From assembly GCA_021464245.1 (NCBI GenBank), contig JADCRB010000016.1, positions 7,540,129-7,604,128 of the forward strand: a stretch of 64,000 nucleotides of DNA. The letters are read 5' to 3'. Positions 32,165 to 44,924 of the stretch are shown here, one piece after another. This DNA is from Carallia brachiata (lineage: Eukaryota; Streptophyta; Magnoliopsida; Malpighiales; Rhizophoraceae). Under the pieces are notes generated by a model. That model saw only the letters and a program-made list of their open reading frames with translations, ran no database searches and was not told the origin of the DNA. Each line of letters starts with the position of its first letter. Within the stretch, counting starts at the first letter, position 1. The position numbers and the translations under genes were made by a program.

Positions 32165-32963
32165 AATAGACCAGGATTAGCGTAACTAGGCCATCACCTT
32201 CATTGATGTGAAATTTGTTTTCCATTTATCTTGCATTTTTAAAGTTTTGCCTCTGTAACAGTTTGTATGCGTAATCCAACCACTTGAATTTTTGTGCTGG
32301 CAAATTCTTGTTAAATTTGTAAGGTCAGCTGTTTTTGTCTTGCTGTTGATACAAGGGCTTTGGGTTGCCACTCGCAAACTCTCTGTGGTTTAAGGCTCAA
32401 CCTGAAGGATGGGATATTTGGTGGAACCTCAAGATGCAAACGTAGGTTTAAGCCAGTGGTTTGCTTTTGTTAACCGTAAATTTTAGACTTTTTAGATTTT
32501 ATCTAATAAAATCAAAATCCTTCAAATTCAAAATCTTTCAAGAGGCAGCCATTTTTATTTTATACTTTTTATTAAACTGAGTAATTTTTTTGGGTAGAAA
32601 ATTAAATTGGGTTTATTTCTAATTAAATATCAACATATTTTAAAATTCTGTTTTTAAATTTTTGAAAAATAAAAAGTGCCACATCATCAATTTGAGATGA
32701 TGTGGCAGCTAATTGGGCACAACATTGCATATGCGGCGTTCCGTTAGTTGCCACATCAATGTAATTGATCGGTTGGATATAATTATACGGCGGAAAAATT
32801 TTTTTGTACTGATTCATAATTTTTTTTATAGATAAAAATTAATAAACTGTCATAAATTTTAGATTAAATTGATTTTTATGTCATTATAGGGGCATTGGAA
32901 ATAAAAATATATATATAATTATAGTTAATTTTTCTATTATTATCCCTATTAACATTTGTAAAT

Positions 32964-33507
32964 GGGTTAAATGCATATTACTTCTCTGTAATTTAGTTGT
33001 TTTGCATATTACTTCCTGTAATTTTAATTTAGGTATTAAATTCTCTATAATTTTTAATTTTGGCAATCAATTCTCCTAAAAGCAATTTTTTAAATCTATT
33101 AACAAAAATTAGTCATAACTATGTTATTTTATAAAAGTAAGCACTTCATTATATTTCACATAAACGTTAGTTATAAATACTGTTATAAATACTGTTTTAA
33201 ACACTTTTATATTAACATATGTAATGCATTAAAATAAAAAAAAATTGTAACAAAAATAATGTAAAATGAAGTTAAAATATACATTAAAATTCAATTTAAA
33301 AAATATATGACATATTTTTTAGTAAAAAAAATAATTATAAAATGATATAATTTTGACTAATTCTTATTAATAAATTTAAGAAATTAATGATAGTGGGGTT
33401 AATTACTAGAATTAAAAATTACAAAAAAATTTAATACTTAAATTAAAATCATAGGAAAATAACACGGAAAATAATCAAATTATAAAAAAATAAAATGTAT
33501 TTAACCC
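32964..33507. mobile_element. Foldback element with long inverted repeats
   Basis: The left arm begins GGGTTAAATGCATATTA and the reverse complement of the right end begins GGGTTAAATACATTTTA. Similarity continues for roughly 200 bp, through AATTTTAATTTAGGTATTAAATT / AATTTTAATTTAAGTATTAAATT type blocks. The centre is a short spacer near 33230. No coding capacity is present. Candidate flanks TTTGTAAAT and TTTATATAT are only an imperfect 9-bp pair. Confidence 0.65.
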
Positions 33508-33509
33508 TT

Positions 33510-33532
33510 TATATATATATATATATATATAT
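33510..33532. repeat. (TA)n microsatellite
   Basis: A perfect TA run lies immediately outside the right end of the foldback element. Confidence 0.9.
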
Positions 33533-35930
33533 AGTACCTTCATCTGTTTTTTTCGTAGTTAGAGGTGTTTTTTTTTTTTATATCCTTTTCATATGATAAT
33601 GTGATCTTTATCCCATTAACAAAAGTACCCACTTCCACCCTGGCTTATGACCCGGCCTCTTAATAGAAAAAGGAAAAACAAGTCTTACTGATGCAGTACT
33701 TCAGTACCTTTAGCTGATGTAAAATTCAGAGATTCTGGAAAGTGAAATGAGGCACTATGAACCAGTGAAGCTTCCTGGAAGGTACCTAAAAGAAACAAAA
33801 GCAGTCACCATCTAATACTATTAGGCGTCAAAGAACTTATTCTCCCAAGAAAAAAATAGGCTTCAAGAGCTTATCATAATTTCCTTATAAATTAGATGCA
33901 TCTTATTCAACTCATATAACATGGGCATAAAAATTGTTTTGGCATGTAATCGTGGGTATGTGGTGAGTACTGGTTATTTAGACTGTTATATCATAAAATA
34001 TGTATTTAATTTAAAAAATAAAAAGACACATAAACTGTTAGATATCGATAAATTGATTATATATCTCTTATATATTTTATTAAATATGTTGAAGTTAATC
34101 TTACTCGCGCGTGGACCTTGCATTAAAACTCTTCTTTTATTTTTTGTTAATTTTTGTTTGCTCACTTTGCACACCCCACTAACCATGGGTCCGACCGAGA
34201 ATTTAAAATGGCAGCATTTGAGGTTAAGAGAGATAATGCAAAATAGGGGCAAATTCCACTGTCAACCAACGAATAGTAGGTAACAACTATTGTTAGTCCA
34301 ACAACTTGGAATCCATCGGCCAATCCTCGGACTGAATTCGAGGAGGCTTTCTTTTTTTGCCATTTTTAGTCAAATTAAAGAAAATACATGCACTTGTACC
34401 TTGCTTTTGGCCATGTCCTTTGTTCTTTTGTGCCACAATTATGTAATGTTTCTTCTTTCAACCCTTTGAATAATGCCACAGCCAATCAGTGGCAAGTCCT
34501 TTCTTCCCGGTTGGCTGGCATAAAGGTCAGAGAAAAACTGTGCACAAGAGGAACCCACAAACCACAAGTCAATCACTGCCGTGCACAATTGGTTTGAATA
34601 TTACAACAATTGTGCAGGTGTTCAGAGAATGAAAAACTGGAGGATTTGTAGTGGGAAATCAAAAACTTCATTGGTGTAAAAGAGCTCCTTGTAAGGAGAC
34701 TTAGAAAGTGCTTAACATAATTAGAAAAATGTACTCTGTTTACTTGTTGGAATGGATGTTGTCCCACGGTCGGTGGAAAAAAGATAAAAAGAAAGATTTA
34801 TAAGTTAACGAGTAAGTTGATTAAGATGATTTAAATTATTTTAATAAGATAATAAACCTGTTAAATAAAATTAAATGAATTTAAAATAAAATTAATCCAA
34901 TACTCTATTATCCATAAGGGACTATGCCACGAAAATTAACAATATGGACAAGTTAAATTCATACTCTTACAAGCACAAGTCTTTACCTTAAGATTTACAT
35001 CAAACGATATCTTAACTATTCCCATTAACAATCTAACGCAAAAAAAAAAAAAAAAAAAATGGTGACCAACTGGGACAACCACTTCGAAAATTAGAGCTCT
35101 ACGTTGTTTCTCTCCTCTCAACAAGTGTCTTCTCCAAGTTTTGAATAACTGACACAAAATATCTCAGTCAAACATAGTTTGTTCCACATCAAGCAAAACT
35201 GCCTCTGCTACAGCTGCTCTTCTGCAGCTGCTCTTGCTCCTCTTCTGCAGCTTCTTCTTCTTCTTCGTTTCCAAACTTGGTCAGCTTTCAAACTCTAGCA
35301 AAACTCTCATTGACTTCAATAAACTGAATTCTTCAAAAATTAGTTCTACTGGGTGGGGGTTGCATAGCTGAGAAAATTTAGCTGAAGATAATCTTTCAAC
35401 AACTGCTTTGCTGGCAGACAGTGTTTTCCTGTTTAGTATCAAATGCAAAAATGTAGGCCTTAAACCATCAAATCATCAGTCACAATCTTCATTTGGTTCC
35501 CTTCACATCATAAGGAATCTGTTTTGTCATGAAAACCAAGCCTTTCTAGAAAGGCATTTATTCCTTTCTTCCCTTTTAAGTTTGTGCATATATCAAATGG
35601 CATTTTAAGGTGCAATTATTAATATGCCAGGGAATCCTATCCTAAAAGTGCATACAAACTTTTTTTATCATTAAGTAAGACCATTACAAGAACACCATAG
35701 AAGCCAGCAACCTATTGAGATCATGAACTTCAAAGAAAATAACATAACAAAAAGAAAGAAAATGAAAATTGAGAATTCATTGCAAGTTTTGCCTCATTGA
35801 TTACCGAAAACATACTGCAGCACCACTGAGACAAAAATCGAAGTTGATGCTATAGCAACATGGCATACAAGATTTAAAGAGAATTTCTATGAACAATTAT
35901 TGTTACGGTTCTCGTGAACATGGTTATATG

Positions 35931-37964
35931 TCATGAGTGATTAGGTTTCCAAGCTGACATTGCATAGATGATTCTTCCCTTCCATCCTTGTAGCATCCAC
36001 TGGCCATCTTCATCGACAACAAAGTTTTCATTGTAATTTGACTTAACTATACTTTTGATTTTTTTTAAGATCTCCTGATCTAGTGGAAGCTGGTTGAACC
36101 CGGCCCTTAGATTTCGAACTTGCCACTGCTTGTATGTCTCTGGCCTTTCAAGCCTCTCCACACTTTCACAGGCTATGACATTTATGGCATTACTTCCAAA
36201 TATTTCCTGCTCAAGCATCAATCTTGCTGGTTCTTCACGAGATATAGTAGCATCAATCATATCAAACATTGCTGTGAAGTGGTAAAATGCATCCCGAAAC
36301 CTTGTGAGAAAGAAGGGTGCATTGTAAGTGCCATTAACTACCCCATGGATGAAAAGATCGGGAGTAATACTTTGCATCAATTTTAGAACACTGTCTCTCT
36401 GGCTTTTCGCTGCCATGGTGTCATCAGGGAGGTTCTTTAACGTGAACAAACAGTTAACAATTGTTATCTCACTTTTATCAATCTTGAGATCCTCACGGCG
36501 GATACTTTCCCACTTCTTTGCAATACCATTATACTCAAATGGGACTTTAAACTTCTGACAAAATCTTCTCAGGTGACGACCTGTTTCGTCAACTCTTTGT
36601 GCAGGCCGGAAACCAGGTTGAGGAAACTCAATTCCCGTGATTCGCAACTTGGGAGGCCCACCAGGCCTTGCTGAGAGATGCTCAATTAAGCTAGCCCACT
36701 GAAAGCCGTATGGAATGCCAAAGTCAACAATATGTATCCTTGCTGCATTCTCTGCTAGTTTCACAATATTTTGGTTTGCAAAGAAATTTGATATTCTCCA
36801 ATATGGGCATGCTGTAAAATAAACCTGGTAAGCTCTTAGGAGATCAGAAGCTGATGTCTTGCTACTTATAATGGGAGTGAAACCTGGTGTGCCAACGCCA
36901 GCTAACCGTGCTTCAAGACCATTGGCAAAGTAATGTGCCAGTCGTTGGCCTCCATCACCTAAAGGAGAAGAGTGTTGCCTAATCTGCCTTAGTAGCTCCC
37001 TTGTTGTCTTTTGATCATTGATGGCTACAGCTTGTGCACATTGAAATAGCAGAGTGCACAAATCAACAATTTCCTTTTTGTTACCTTTTTTCTTCGCTCG
37101 TGTTGTCCTACTGTCTGAGGCTTTCGTCTGCCTATTTTGCTTTGATGTTCTGCTTGCTCCATATTGTGTACTATTCTCAGGAATAAATGGAGCAGATTCC
37201 TCATTTGCAGCCTGACAAAGCAGTATTTTTTCTAGTATCCCTAATTCCTCAGGCTCTTCAACTGATATTGCAGAATGCTTGCTACTCCTCCCTTCTGTGC
37301 ACCAAGACCCATCGCGTAGATGTTGTGTCTTTTCTCTCGAATTTTTGAATAAGTGACCTCTTGTATCATCCTCCAAATGCTCTGATACAATCAAAGAACT
37401 TCCATATAAAATTGACTCGCAACATAAATCGGCTACCCGAGTGGTGTCTTCAGAAGGGTCAACAACAGAATTTTGTATATCAGATGAGTTTAACTCAACT
37501 TCATCAAATATCCAAGTTGATTCCGCCAGGTTGTTCCAAGTGAAACTGTCATCGATCTCGTCAATGTTCTCAGCAAGGTAAGGAGATTCATTTAAAGAAC
37601 TGGGGTATTCCTGGCCAAGGGCATCATAGAATGATTTCTCCGCAGCTTGGAGGGCTGAAAAGTTCTGCAACATGGGGGCCTCATCCTCAAAGTCACTTTC
37701 CATAAGCATATCGTTCATGTACTTGAGAACAGCATTGGAGAAGTCAGTGCTGTCTGGAGAGTCTACATCTGAGCTTGAGACTGAAGATGGTGCCAAATCG
37801 ACACTCCGAGTGGGTTCACTTGTGGCCAGGAGAGGTGGTTGAAGACCATAATCAAGCGCAGAACCATTAACAAGATGTTGATTCTGAAGGAGCGAAATCG
37901 TGTTATGCCCAAATTTGATTCTGTTCGTGGGGCCTGTAAATTCCGGGAAAATAGCATTATCCAT
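35931..37964 (-). CDS. GRAS transcription regulator, LISCL/SCL14-33 group
   Basis: A single uninterrupted exon encodes 677 residues from ATG 37964-37962 to TGA. The GRAS domain spans about 297-673: leucine-rich region I (VDLCTLLFQCAQAVAINDQ, 300-318), the VHIID block as HIVDFGIPYGFQW (411-423), the PFYRE region (about 548-585), then CESVERLERPETY (599-611) and a C-terminal SAW motif with Trp656, Trp661 and Trp672. The acidic N-terminus with FSNAVLKYMNDMLMESDFEDE (75-95) and LGILEKILLC (241-250) is typical of the LISCL group, whose N-termini act in transcriptional activation. SCL14-like members work with TGA bZIP factors in stress and detoxification responses. A 5'UTR intron is likely but not resolved. 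The exact orthologue is not assigned. Confidence 0.95.
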   Translation of the reverse strand: MDNAIFPEFTGPTNRIKFGHNTISLLQNQHLVNGSALDYGLQPPLLATSEPTRSVDLAPSSVSSSDVDSPDSTDFSNAVLKYMNDMLMESDFEDEAPMLQNFSALQAAEKSFYDALGQEYPSSLNESPYLAENIDEIDDSFTWNNLAESTWIFDEVELNSSDIQNSVVDPSEDTTRVADLCCESILYGSSLIVSEHLEDDTRGHLFKNSREKTQHLRDGSWCTEGRSSKHSAISVEEPEELGILEKILLCQAANEESAPFIPENSTQYGASRTSKQNRQTKASDSRTTRAKKKGNKKEIVDLCTLLFQCAQAVAINDQKTTRELLRQIRQHSSPLGDGGQRLAHYFANGLEARLAGVGTPGFTPIISSKTSASDLLRAYQVYFTACPYWRISNFFANQNIVKLAENAARIHIVDFGIPYGFQWASLIEHLSARPGGPPKLRITGIEFPQPGFRPAQRVDETGRHLRRFCQKFKVPFEYNGIAKKWESIRREDLKIDKSEITIVNCLFTLKNLPDDTMAAKSQRDSVLKLMQSITPDLFIHGVVNGTYNAPFFLTRFRDAFYHFTAMFDMIDATISREEPARLMLEQEIFGSNAINVIACESVERLERPETYKQWQVRNLRAGFNQLPLDQEILKKIKSIVKSNYNENFVVDEDGQWMLQGWKGRIIYAMSAWKPNHS

Positions 37965-39780
37965 TTATATCCCAGAAAAAAAAAATTGATTTCTCAGAAA
38001 TGTAACTGTGTTCTTCCTTTCAAGTTGGTGAGGATGTTCAAGAAAATACAGATTGAGATGCTTGGGGCTCAACAACTCAACAGGGCGTTCTAGTGCACGA
38101 TACTTCCACTAACTTCCAAAAAAATGAAGTAGCAGAATTAGATATGAATCCCATAAACAAGATAATGAGAAAGTGAAATTGAGAAGATTGAATCAACCAA
38201 ACTGTCACAGCACAGAGTTTCACAGACCTGGGACGAATTGCCAATTAAATAAACAGGCAGAACACCTTCAACTGGACAAGCTACTGTTCCTAGATGCCAA
38301 CTATGATCAACATATGTTGGGATCTTTCGGATACCACAAGCCCGCGGAAGCATAATCCATCAACATACGAGCCCAAAAGGAAGCTTGGTGGGGAACAAAG
38401 CTTGAAAGTCATGAACTTTCTGTTGAAATGGCAACAATCAGCTCCCAGAGCATTGACTAATGAGCAAAATCAGAAGTTGGTGTTACTTGTGAAAGTTGCA
38501 GCCAATGAGAGGTTGTAAGCATTACAATAAGCATTGAAAACTCAACTAGTTATTAAATCCATGGCTGACAAATCTGACTTTAACCTTTTTCAAATCAGAA
38601 TCTATTAGATGGTGAAATAATTTTTTTATTATATTGATATATATATATTTTTTTTATAATTATAAATATTTTTTATACAACTATATAAAAAAAATATACA
38701 TTAAAAAATAATAATTTTTTTAAAATTATTTTTTATCAATTTAATTACACAAAATACATTTTTAATTACAAAAAAAAATTTCGTATAAAGATAATAAAAA
38801 AAAATTATTTGACAATATACTTTTTTTTCTTTCACATCCAAAAAAAAAAAAAAAAAAGCTGTTGACACGTGGAGAAATGTGGACCCAAATTGCCAAAATT
38901 ATTGCACATGAGACTGAGAGTTGAGAATGCGTCACAAGATCATGTCCACATCTTTTTGGTAGAATTCTAACCTTGGTGGAACCTTAAGCCCAAGACTTGG
39001 GAATTCGGTAGAATTTTGGAATTATGTTTGAGGCACCACCACCATTATCATCGTTCACAATAAAATATTAATCCTAAATTGAATCTTTACATCAATCTTT
39101 TTTTTTAATTAATTTGTTCCATTATAAACTAAATTTGTGTTGAGAATTAATTTTTTTAAATCATTTTAATTTATTTTTTTATTTTTTTGTTAACAATAAA
39201 AAAGTAGAGTAATATCTTACAACCCCTCTAAAAAGATTAAGCCACGTTTACACAAATCATCATCTTATTATATTCTCTCTGTCTATTGAGTTGAGCATCT
39301 ACATTAATATCGTGATTTACTCTTTCTTTTTCAACAGGTCTACATTTACAGTCCACCTCAACAAATTAATTCATTTTACTGAAACCTCAATCACAAATAT
39401 GCGAGGGGTTATATAAAAATATTATTATTTTAATTAAAATAAATTTAGTATTAATTTTAAAAATAATAAATTTTAGCACCAATTTTACTTATATAACAAA
39501 TTTAACACGCTGTAAAAATTCTTAAACAGAAATTTATCTATTTTGATAATGTGACACTAACTTATATGATTATCATATTATCGAAATAAATATTTTTATA
39601 AATCTGTTATCGAATTAATATTTTATTATATAAAATTATTACATACTAGATTTATTATTTTAGATAAATTAGTACTAAATTTATTTTTAAAAAAAATTAA
39701 CACTAAATATTATTTTATATAAAATTAGTGATTTTTTGTATATTAACTCATATCCAGAACCTCAAAATCCCATTATGCAC

Positions 39781-40261
39781 CAAAGTTGTCAGAACTGAAC
39801 CGATTATTAAACTGAAAACATTAATGAGTCAAATTCAACAGGTTGAATCAGTTGAACCAGTATTTGAATTGATATTTAATAATATATATTTATGAAAGTA
39901 ATTGAAAAAATAATATTTATAGATAATTATTAAATATTAATTTTTTTTAATTTTAAGTATTAAATTGAAAGTTTTAATTAAAATAGGACTAAATTAAATT
40001 TAGTTAAAATTAGAGTTAAAATTATATTTTAAATAACATTTTAGATCAAATTATATTTTAAAATTTTTTTATTTGACTTGAACTGGTCCAATCGATCTGA
40101 TTTTTTATCGATTTTCATCGATTTTAACTAATTTTTGATCGATTTTTACCGTTTCAATCACCCTCCCATTTTTAAGTTCAAATCAAACCAGATCAGACGT
40201 AAAATCGATCACCAATCCAACCAATTGAATCAGTCAGTTCAGTCAGATTCTAACAATACTT
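39781..40261. mobile_element. hAT-like non-autonomous element with 8-bp target duplication
   Basis: The exact 8-mer TTATGCAC flanks the element (39773-39780 and 40262-40269). The left end CAAAGTTGTCAGAACTGAAC and the reverse complement of the right end AAGTATTGTTAGAATCTGAC are imperfect inverted repeats. Inside are repeated gaaccagt/aaccaatt-type motifs common in abundant plant elements of this kind. There is no open frame of note. The 8-bp duplication favours hAT. Confidence 0.72.
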
Positions 40262-43038
40262 TTATGCACACGAGAAAACTCTCTCAAAAAAAAAGATAAA
40301 TTAAACCCAGATGGAAAAACCCCAAAATCTCGCATGCGCAAAAGGCACAACCCACGAGGTAGATAAGCACAGTCCAGCGCTCGATAGAGGACTCTACTAG
40401 TCTTAAATATTCTGAAACAAATTAAGCATTTGCTATAATAAGGAATTCTTTAAGGAAACTAGTTGGTGTTTTTTAACTAGTTATTAAGCAGTTGAGATGT
40501 GAGTTCGAATATCAATACAGTTATTGATAGGTGCCTGTCAGATGCATCCACAACGTGATAGCCATCAACTCTCTCGTTAGTTGTAACCATGTGAACGTAT
40601 CTCCTGCCCCAAATTAAAATCCGATAACATTAACTAGTTCTATTTAAGTAATTTTATTTATATAATTTTAAAATAATTACGTAATTTAATTATTAATATT
40701 TAATAATTTATTTATTTTTTATTTTTTATAAATTTAATTATTAATAATTTATATCACTTTATAATTATTTTATTTATAATTATTTTAAAAATAACTACCC
40801 TCAAGCACCTCGGGGGCAATCACCAGTTACACTGTTTAAATAACTAAAGCCACTTGTCTCTTCACCTTCCTACCCAACATTATTTTAGTTGTTACAGTAT
40901 CTATTTTTGAATTTTATCTAACAGTTTTTTTATTTAAATTTTAATTTTTTGGTATTCGTATTTAATTGTAAATTTAAAATTTTAAAATTTAATACGTGAT
41001 ATATTTTTGAGTTCAACTCAATAACTTAAGTTCGGAGTTTGATTTATTTACGGACAATGGTCGAATCCTCTCCCTCCTTAAACACACCCACATGCACATA
41101 TGTACAGGGAGACACATGCCAGCATGTGTGCGCCTGCTGATTTTGCGGGCTCGAATTTTTCTCTTGTTTTTAGTACAGTTACATTGTTTATACCCTCGTA
41201 TGTCTCAAATTTGCCCGAAAAGTTGGAGACAAAGTGTGTTTATCTGCAGCCTCTGGTCATCGTTCTTCATGGTACCTCAGTGCAAAGGAGTCCTGGGAGG
41301 ACTGCCTCGTTTAGCCTTTCTCTTTTAGTTGTACATTTTTGCTTTGTCCGGAACCAAGGAGAGAGTCAGGAATTGGTCATAGGGAGGGCAAATAAGTGTT
41401 GAAAAATTATATATTTTTTTAATTTTTTAAAGATAAATAATAAAATATTATTATTTTATTAATACATAGTAATATATACATTAAAATAATATTATTTTAA
41501 TAAAAACATAATAAGTTTGTTATATTTTTTTAAGAAAGAACGATAGTAAAATATAAAATATAATAATTAGTGAGTACAAAATATAAATTTTAGTGTGATT
41601 AATAGTATAAAGTTAAGTTTCATTGATTTTTTTTTATTTTCAATAAAATATTAAATATAAAATATAAATTTTTATAAAAATAATATTATAAATTTAAAAT
41701 ATATTACACTTCTTTTTGTTTCGGTGGGATGCCCCCACCATGTCTAAGGTAGCACTGCCCTTTGTCCGAACTGCGGATGGACTGACTGACGGAAACGATT
41801 ATATGATATATATAGTTTTTTTTGTATGTTATATTGTTTTTGAGAAGCCTAAGTACTTAATTTTTATAGTTATCTTTTTGGGTATCATTATCTAACTATA
41901 CAATTTGTAACATGTGAAAATATATAATCAATGAATAATTTATTTTTTTAAAAAAATTAATATATTTTTTATAATCAAATTATCTAAATTTTTATATATT
42001 AATTTTATACTTATTTTTATGTACGTATTTAATTTTTTTCTTATCTTTTTCACAAGACTGGTTGAGTGTTAGACAACGTCCCATGAAAAAGCGATCGATG
42101 ACTTCACACAAATGATGAATATTAAAAGAGAAGGAAAGACTTTTGATAAAAAAAAAACAGAGAAGGGAAGACATAAAAGGCTGAAAATTTTATTATAATG
42201 GCTATATATATATATATATATATATAAGAAAATTAAAAGAAAGAAATTAAAGTTATTAGAGAACACGAACCTTTGATGATTCTTTAGTTACGAGAAGGGG
42301 TTTTGTACAAAGTAGAAAATAACTTGTGTTGACAGTAATGATACGTGCTCATTCCTTTTTATAATTGTAGATTTAATTAATTGTTTGTATATTTTATTTA
42401 ACAATATGTACATCACATAGAGCAATGTGCACATTATTTAGGGCCATGACATTTTTCAAACATATTTTTTTTTTCAAGCACATTCATATAGTTTAGTGTT
42501 AAAACAGTTCTACTCTTAATTTCTTCATCTTTATTTATGACTAATAAAGAATTAAAAATAACATAAAAAAAGAAAATAAAAAAACAGCTATAGAAACTAA
42601 GGACTTGTTGGAACTAGAGTTCAACTAAGTTTTGATACCATTATTAAAACTAAAATTTAATTAATTTTGACACTATTATTAGAGTTTAATTAACTTAAAT
42701 TTTATTTTATTAAATTAAAAATGTCAACAGAAACACACACTCTAATGTTTCAATTAATATATATACAAATTACAAAATAATATGAGAAATATACACTCTA
42801 ATTATAACTTCTTAAACATTAATTTTACTAGCCACACCGGCTACTTAATATTTTAAGACCATTAACTCTTTATATACTAAATATTAAGAATTTTTACTTT
42901 TATTTTAATACTAAAAATATAACAAATTAAATTTAATTTTATTATAATACTAACTTATAATTTTAAACAAATTTTAAATTAATTGCAACAGAATTTAAGT
43001 GACTGCACGATTTCTCGAAATTGCCACACCCATTATTA

Positions 43039-43550
43039 TAGGGATATCAATATTTTTAATCCTAAACCTTTAAGTTTTTTTACGTTTAAATTCTAAACTT
43101 TTTTTACATTTCATTTGAATTTTAAATCTTTTAATTTCATACTACATCAGTCATTTAAGTTACAAAAAGTGGTCAATCGATTAATAAATGAGTTTAACTT
43201 AATAAAAATTATTTAAAAAAAGTTAAATACATGAATTAAATATTTTTTTTATCAACAAAATATGCACATTAAATATTTTTTTAATCAACAAATATACGAA
43301 TTAAATAAGTAACATGCATATTTTTAATAGAAAAGAGATTCAATTCATATATTTAATATTTTTTTAAATAATTTTTTGTAAAGTTAAAATTATTTTTTAA
43401 TAGATTGATCACTTTTGGTATAAAATTAAATAGAGGGACTTATTTAGTAAAAAATTAAAAAATTTAAAAATCAAATAAAATATCAAAAAAATTTAAAACT
43501 CAACCATAAAAAAATTTAAAAATTAAAAATTAAAAGTATTAATATCTCTA
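43039..43550. mobile_element. Long hairpin MITE-like element, family A copy 1
   Basis: The left end (TA)GGGATATCAATA and the reverse complement of the right end (TA)GAGATATTAATA match. Inverted similarity continues for over 100 bp through runs such as CATTTGAATTTTAAAT. The centre contains agtggtcaatcgatt and its inverted partner tgatcactttt. The same core and ends recur at 55913-56410. Confidence 0.6.
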
Positions 43551-44924
43551 TTATTATATTAATAAAAAGGCACTAAAAGCCGCCGGTGAGGAGTCTCAGA
43601 TACTCCACGGGGCAGGCATGGTGCGCGAGTTGCAATTGTGGGGCCCGCTAGAATTTCCTTGAAATTTCTCCTTGTTTGGGCATTTTTTGATGCAACGTTG
43701 TGTCCCATTGCAAAATCCAACTCGTTGAGCATGAAAATACAACCACAATGCAACTGAATTCAGTTCGGCGCATATTTGAACCAAAAGCTTGGCTTATCCA
43801 TTCCTCAATTTGGACAAACAATACAAATTTCGACAAAATTAACACAATACTCCCGTTTGGTCCCTTTTCTTTGTTATCAAAATAATAAAGTCCAAGACGT
43901 ACTTTACAGATTCATCAAATATAATTACACTACTTCATTTCAGACAATAAATTTAGTTGCATCTATGAACACTTTTGAAAAATAGATGCAAATAAAAAAA
44001 CTCAAATGAGACATACTTTATAAAATGCCCTATTATTGATATTATTTATTACATATTACAATCGTTTCATATATAATTATAATTAATTACGTAAATTATA
44101 AATTAAAATCTCTATCTTGTCTTAAAAAAGAAAATACTCTATACCACTGAAATTGAGTGGATCCAAAAAAGAACTATAACTTTTTTTTTTTTTTCTTGGA
44201 GGAACTATAAATTGTAAATTAACTCTTGCAACGGAGCTTGAAGCCGTCATCACATCACTGACTATCCTTCTCCGCAACTAACAGTAAACGTTACGGCCAT
44301 CATTTCCAATTTTGAGCACTCTAAGAACGATAGGTGGCCTCTTCTCCCTTAGCAGTGTAGGCCTATACCTTCGTTGTCGTTTTCTTTTTTACGTCCCTTC
44401 TCACTTTTGAAGGAACTGCAAGCTTCAGAGCAACCCCATCTGGTGTTTTCAGGCGAGTAGATACTTTTATGCTTTACCAGGAAATTTCCTTTTATTTTTA
44501 TTGATGGGTTTTCTTTTAATTTGCTTTTCCTTTCCAAAGCTTTGATTTTTATATCTTACTGAGGCCGGCTGGCCTGACATTCTTTAGGTTATGGTCGATT
44601 ACTGGCTCTTGTAATAAATCAATTGTTCGTTTCTTGTTAAATAGTAATGGCAGTCTGTTAAAAGATGCAATCTTTTTGATATCAATCTTGCAATTAGCAC
44701 TAAAACTCGATAGTAATGGAGTCATCATGAGAGGACTTATGGGTTCCTTATGCCCTCAAGGATTTCACTTACAATCATCTTTATGGTGTTTTTATTCACC
44801 CTCTTGTTTGCTTTAATTTTGCCAAATCGTTGCTTGTATTGATCATATGTCCTTGTAATTTTTATTCAATGCAGTGGAATGAGAAGAGATTGAGCATTTG
44901 TTGTTACTCTTGCTGGAGTTGAAG

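Larger units (their letters stand above)
32165..35930. other. Intergenic DNA between MPP6-like and GRAS genes
   Basis: AT-rich with no gene recognised. It includes a perfect 12-bp inverted pair TGCCACATCATC/GATGATGTGGCA (32677-32707), a long foldback element (32964-33507) with a TA microsatellite beside it, a poly-A run (about 35040-35059), and less AT-rich sequence from about 35150 to 35930 that is probably GRAS 3'UTR and flank. Confidence 0.45.
37965..44924. other. Upstream region of GRAS, repeats, and leader of the ceramidase gene
   Basis: 37965-38520 is less AT-rich and probably contains GRAS 5'UTR and promoter. A TTGACACGTGG motif (38862-38872) combines a W-box core with an ACGTG core about 900 bp upstream of the GRAS start. 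The remainder is AT-rich with a hAT-like MITE (39781-40261), a (TA)n run (42203-42226) and a hairpin element (43039-43550). No gene is seen. From about 44220 the sequence resembles an untranslated leader of the ceramidase gene, perhaps with an intron. Confidence 0.45.

Noticed and set aside
36094..36558. Plus-strand open frames opposite the GRAS gene
   Set aside because: They are antisense shadows of a strongly supported 677-residue coding exon.
40490..40530. tRNA-like B-box (gagttcgaatatc)
   Set aside because: No matching A-box or cloverleaf could be built around it.
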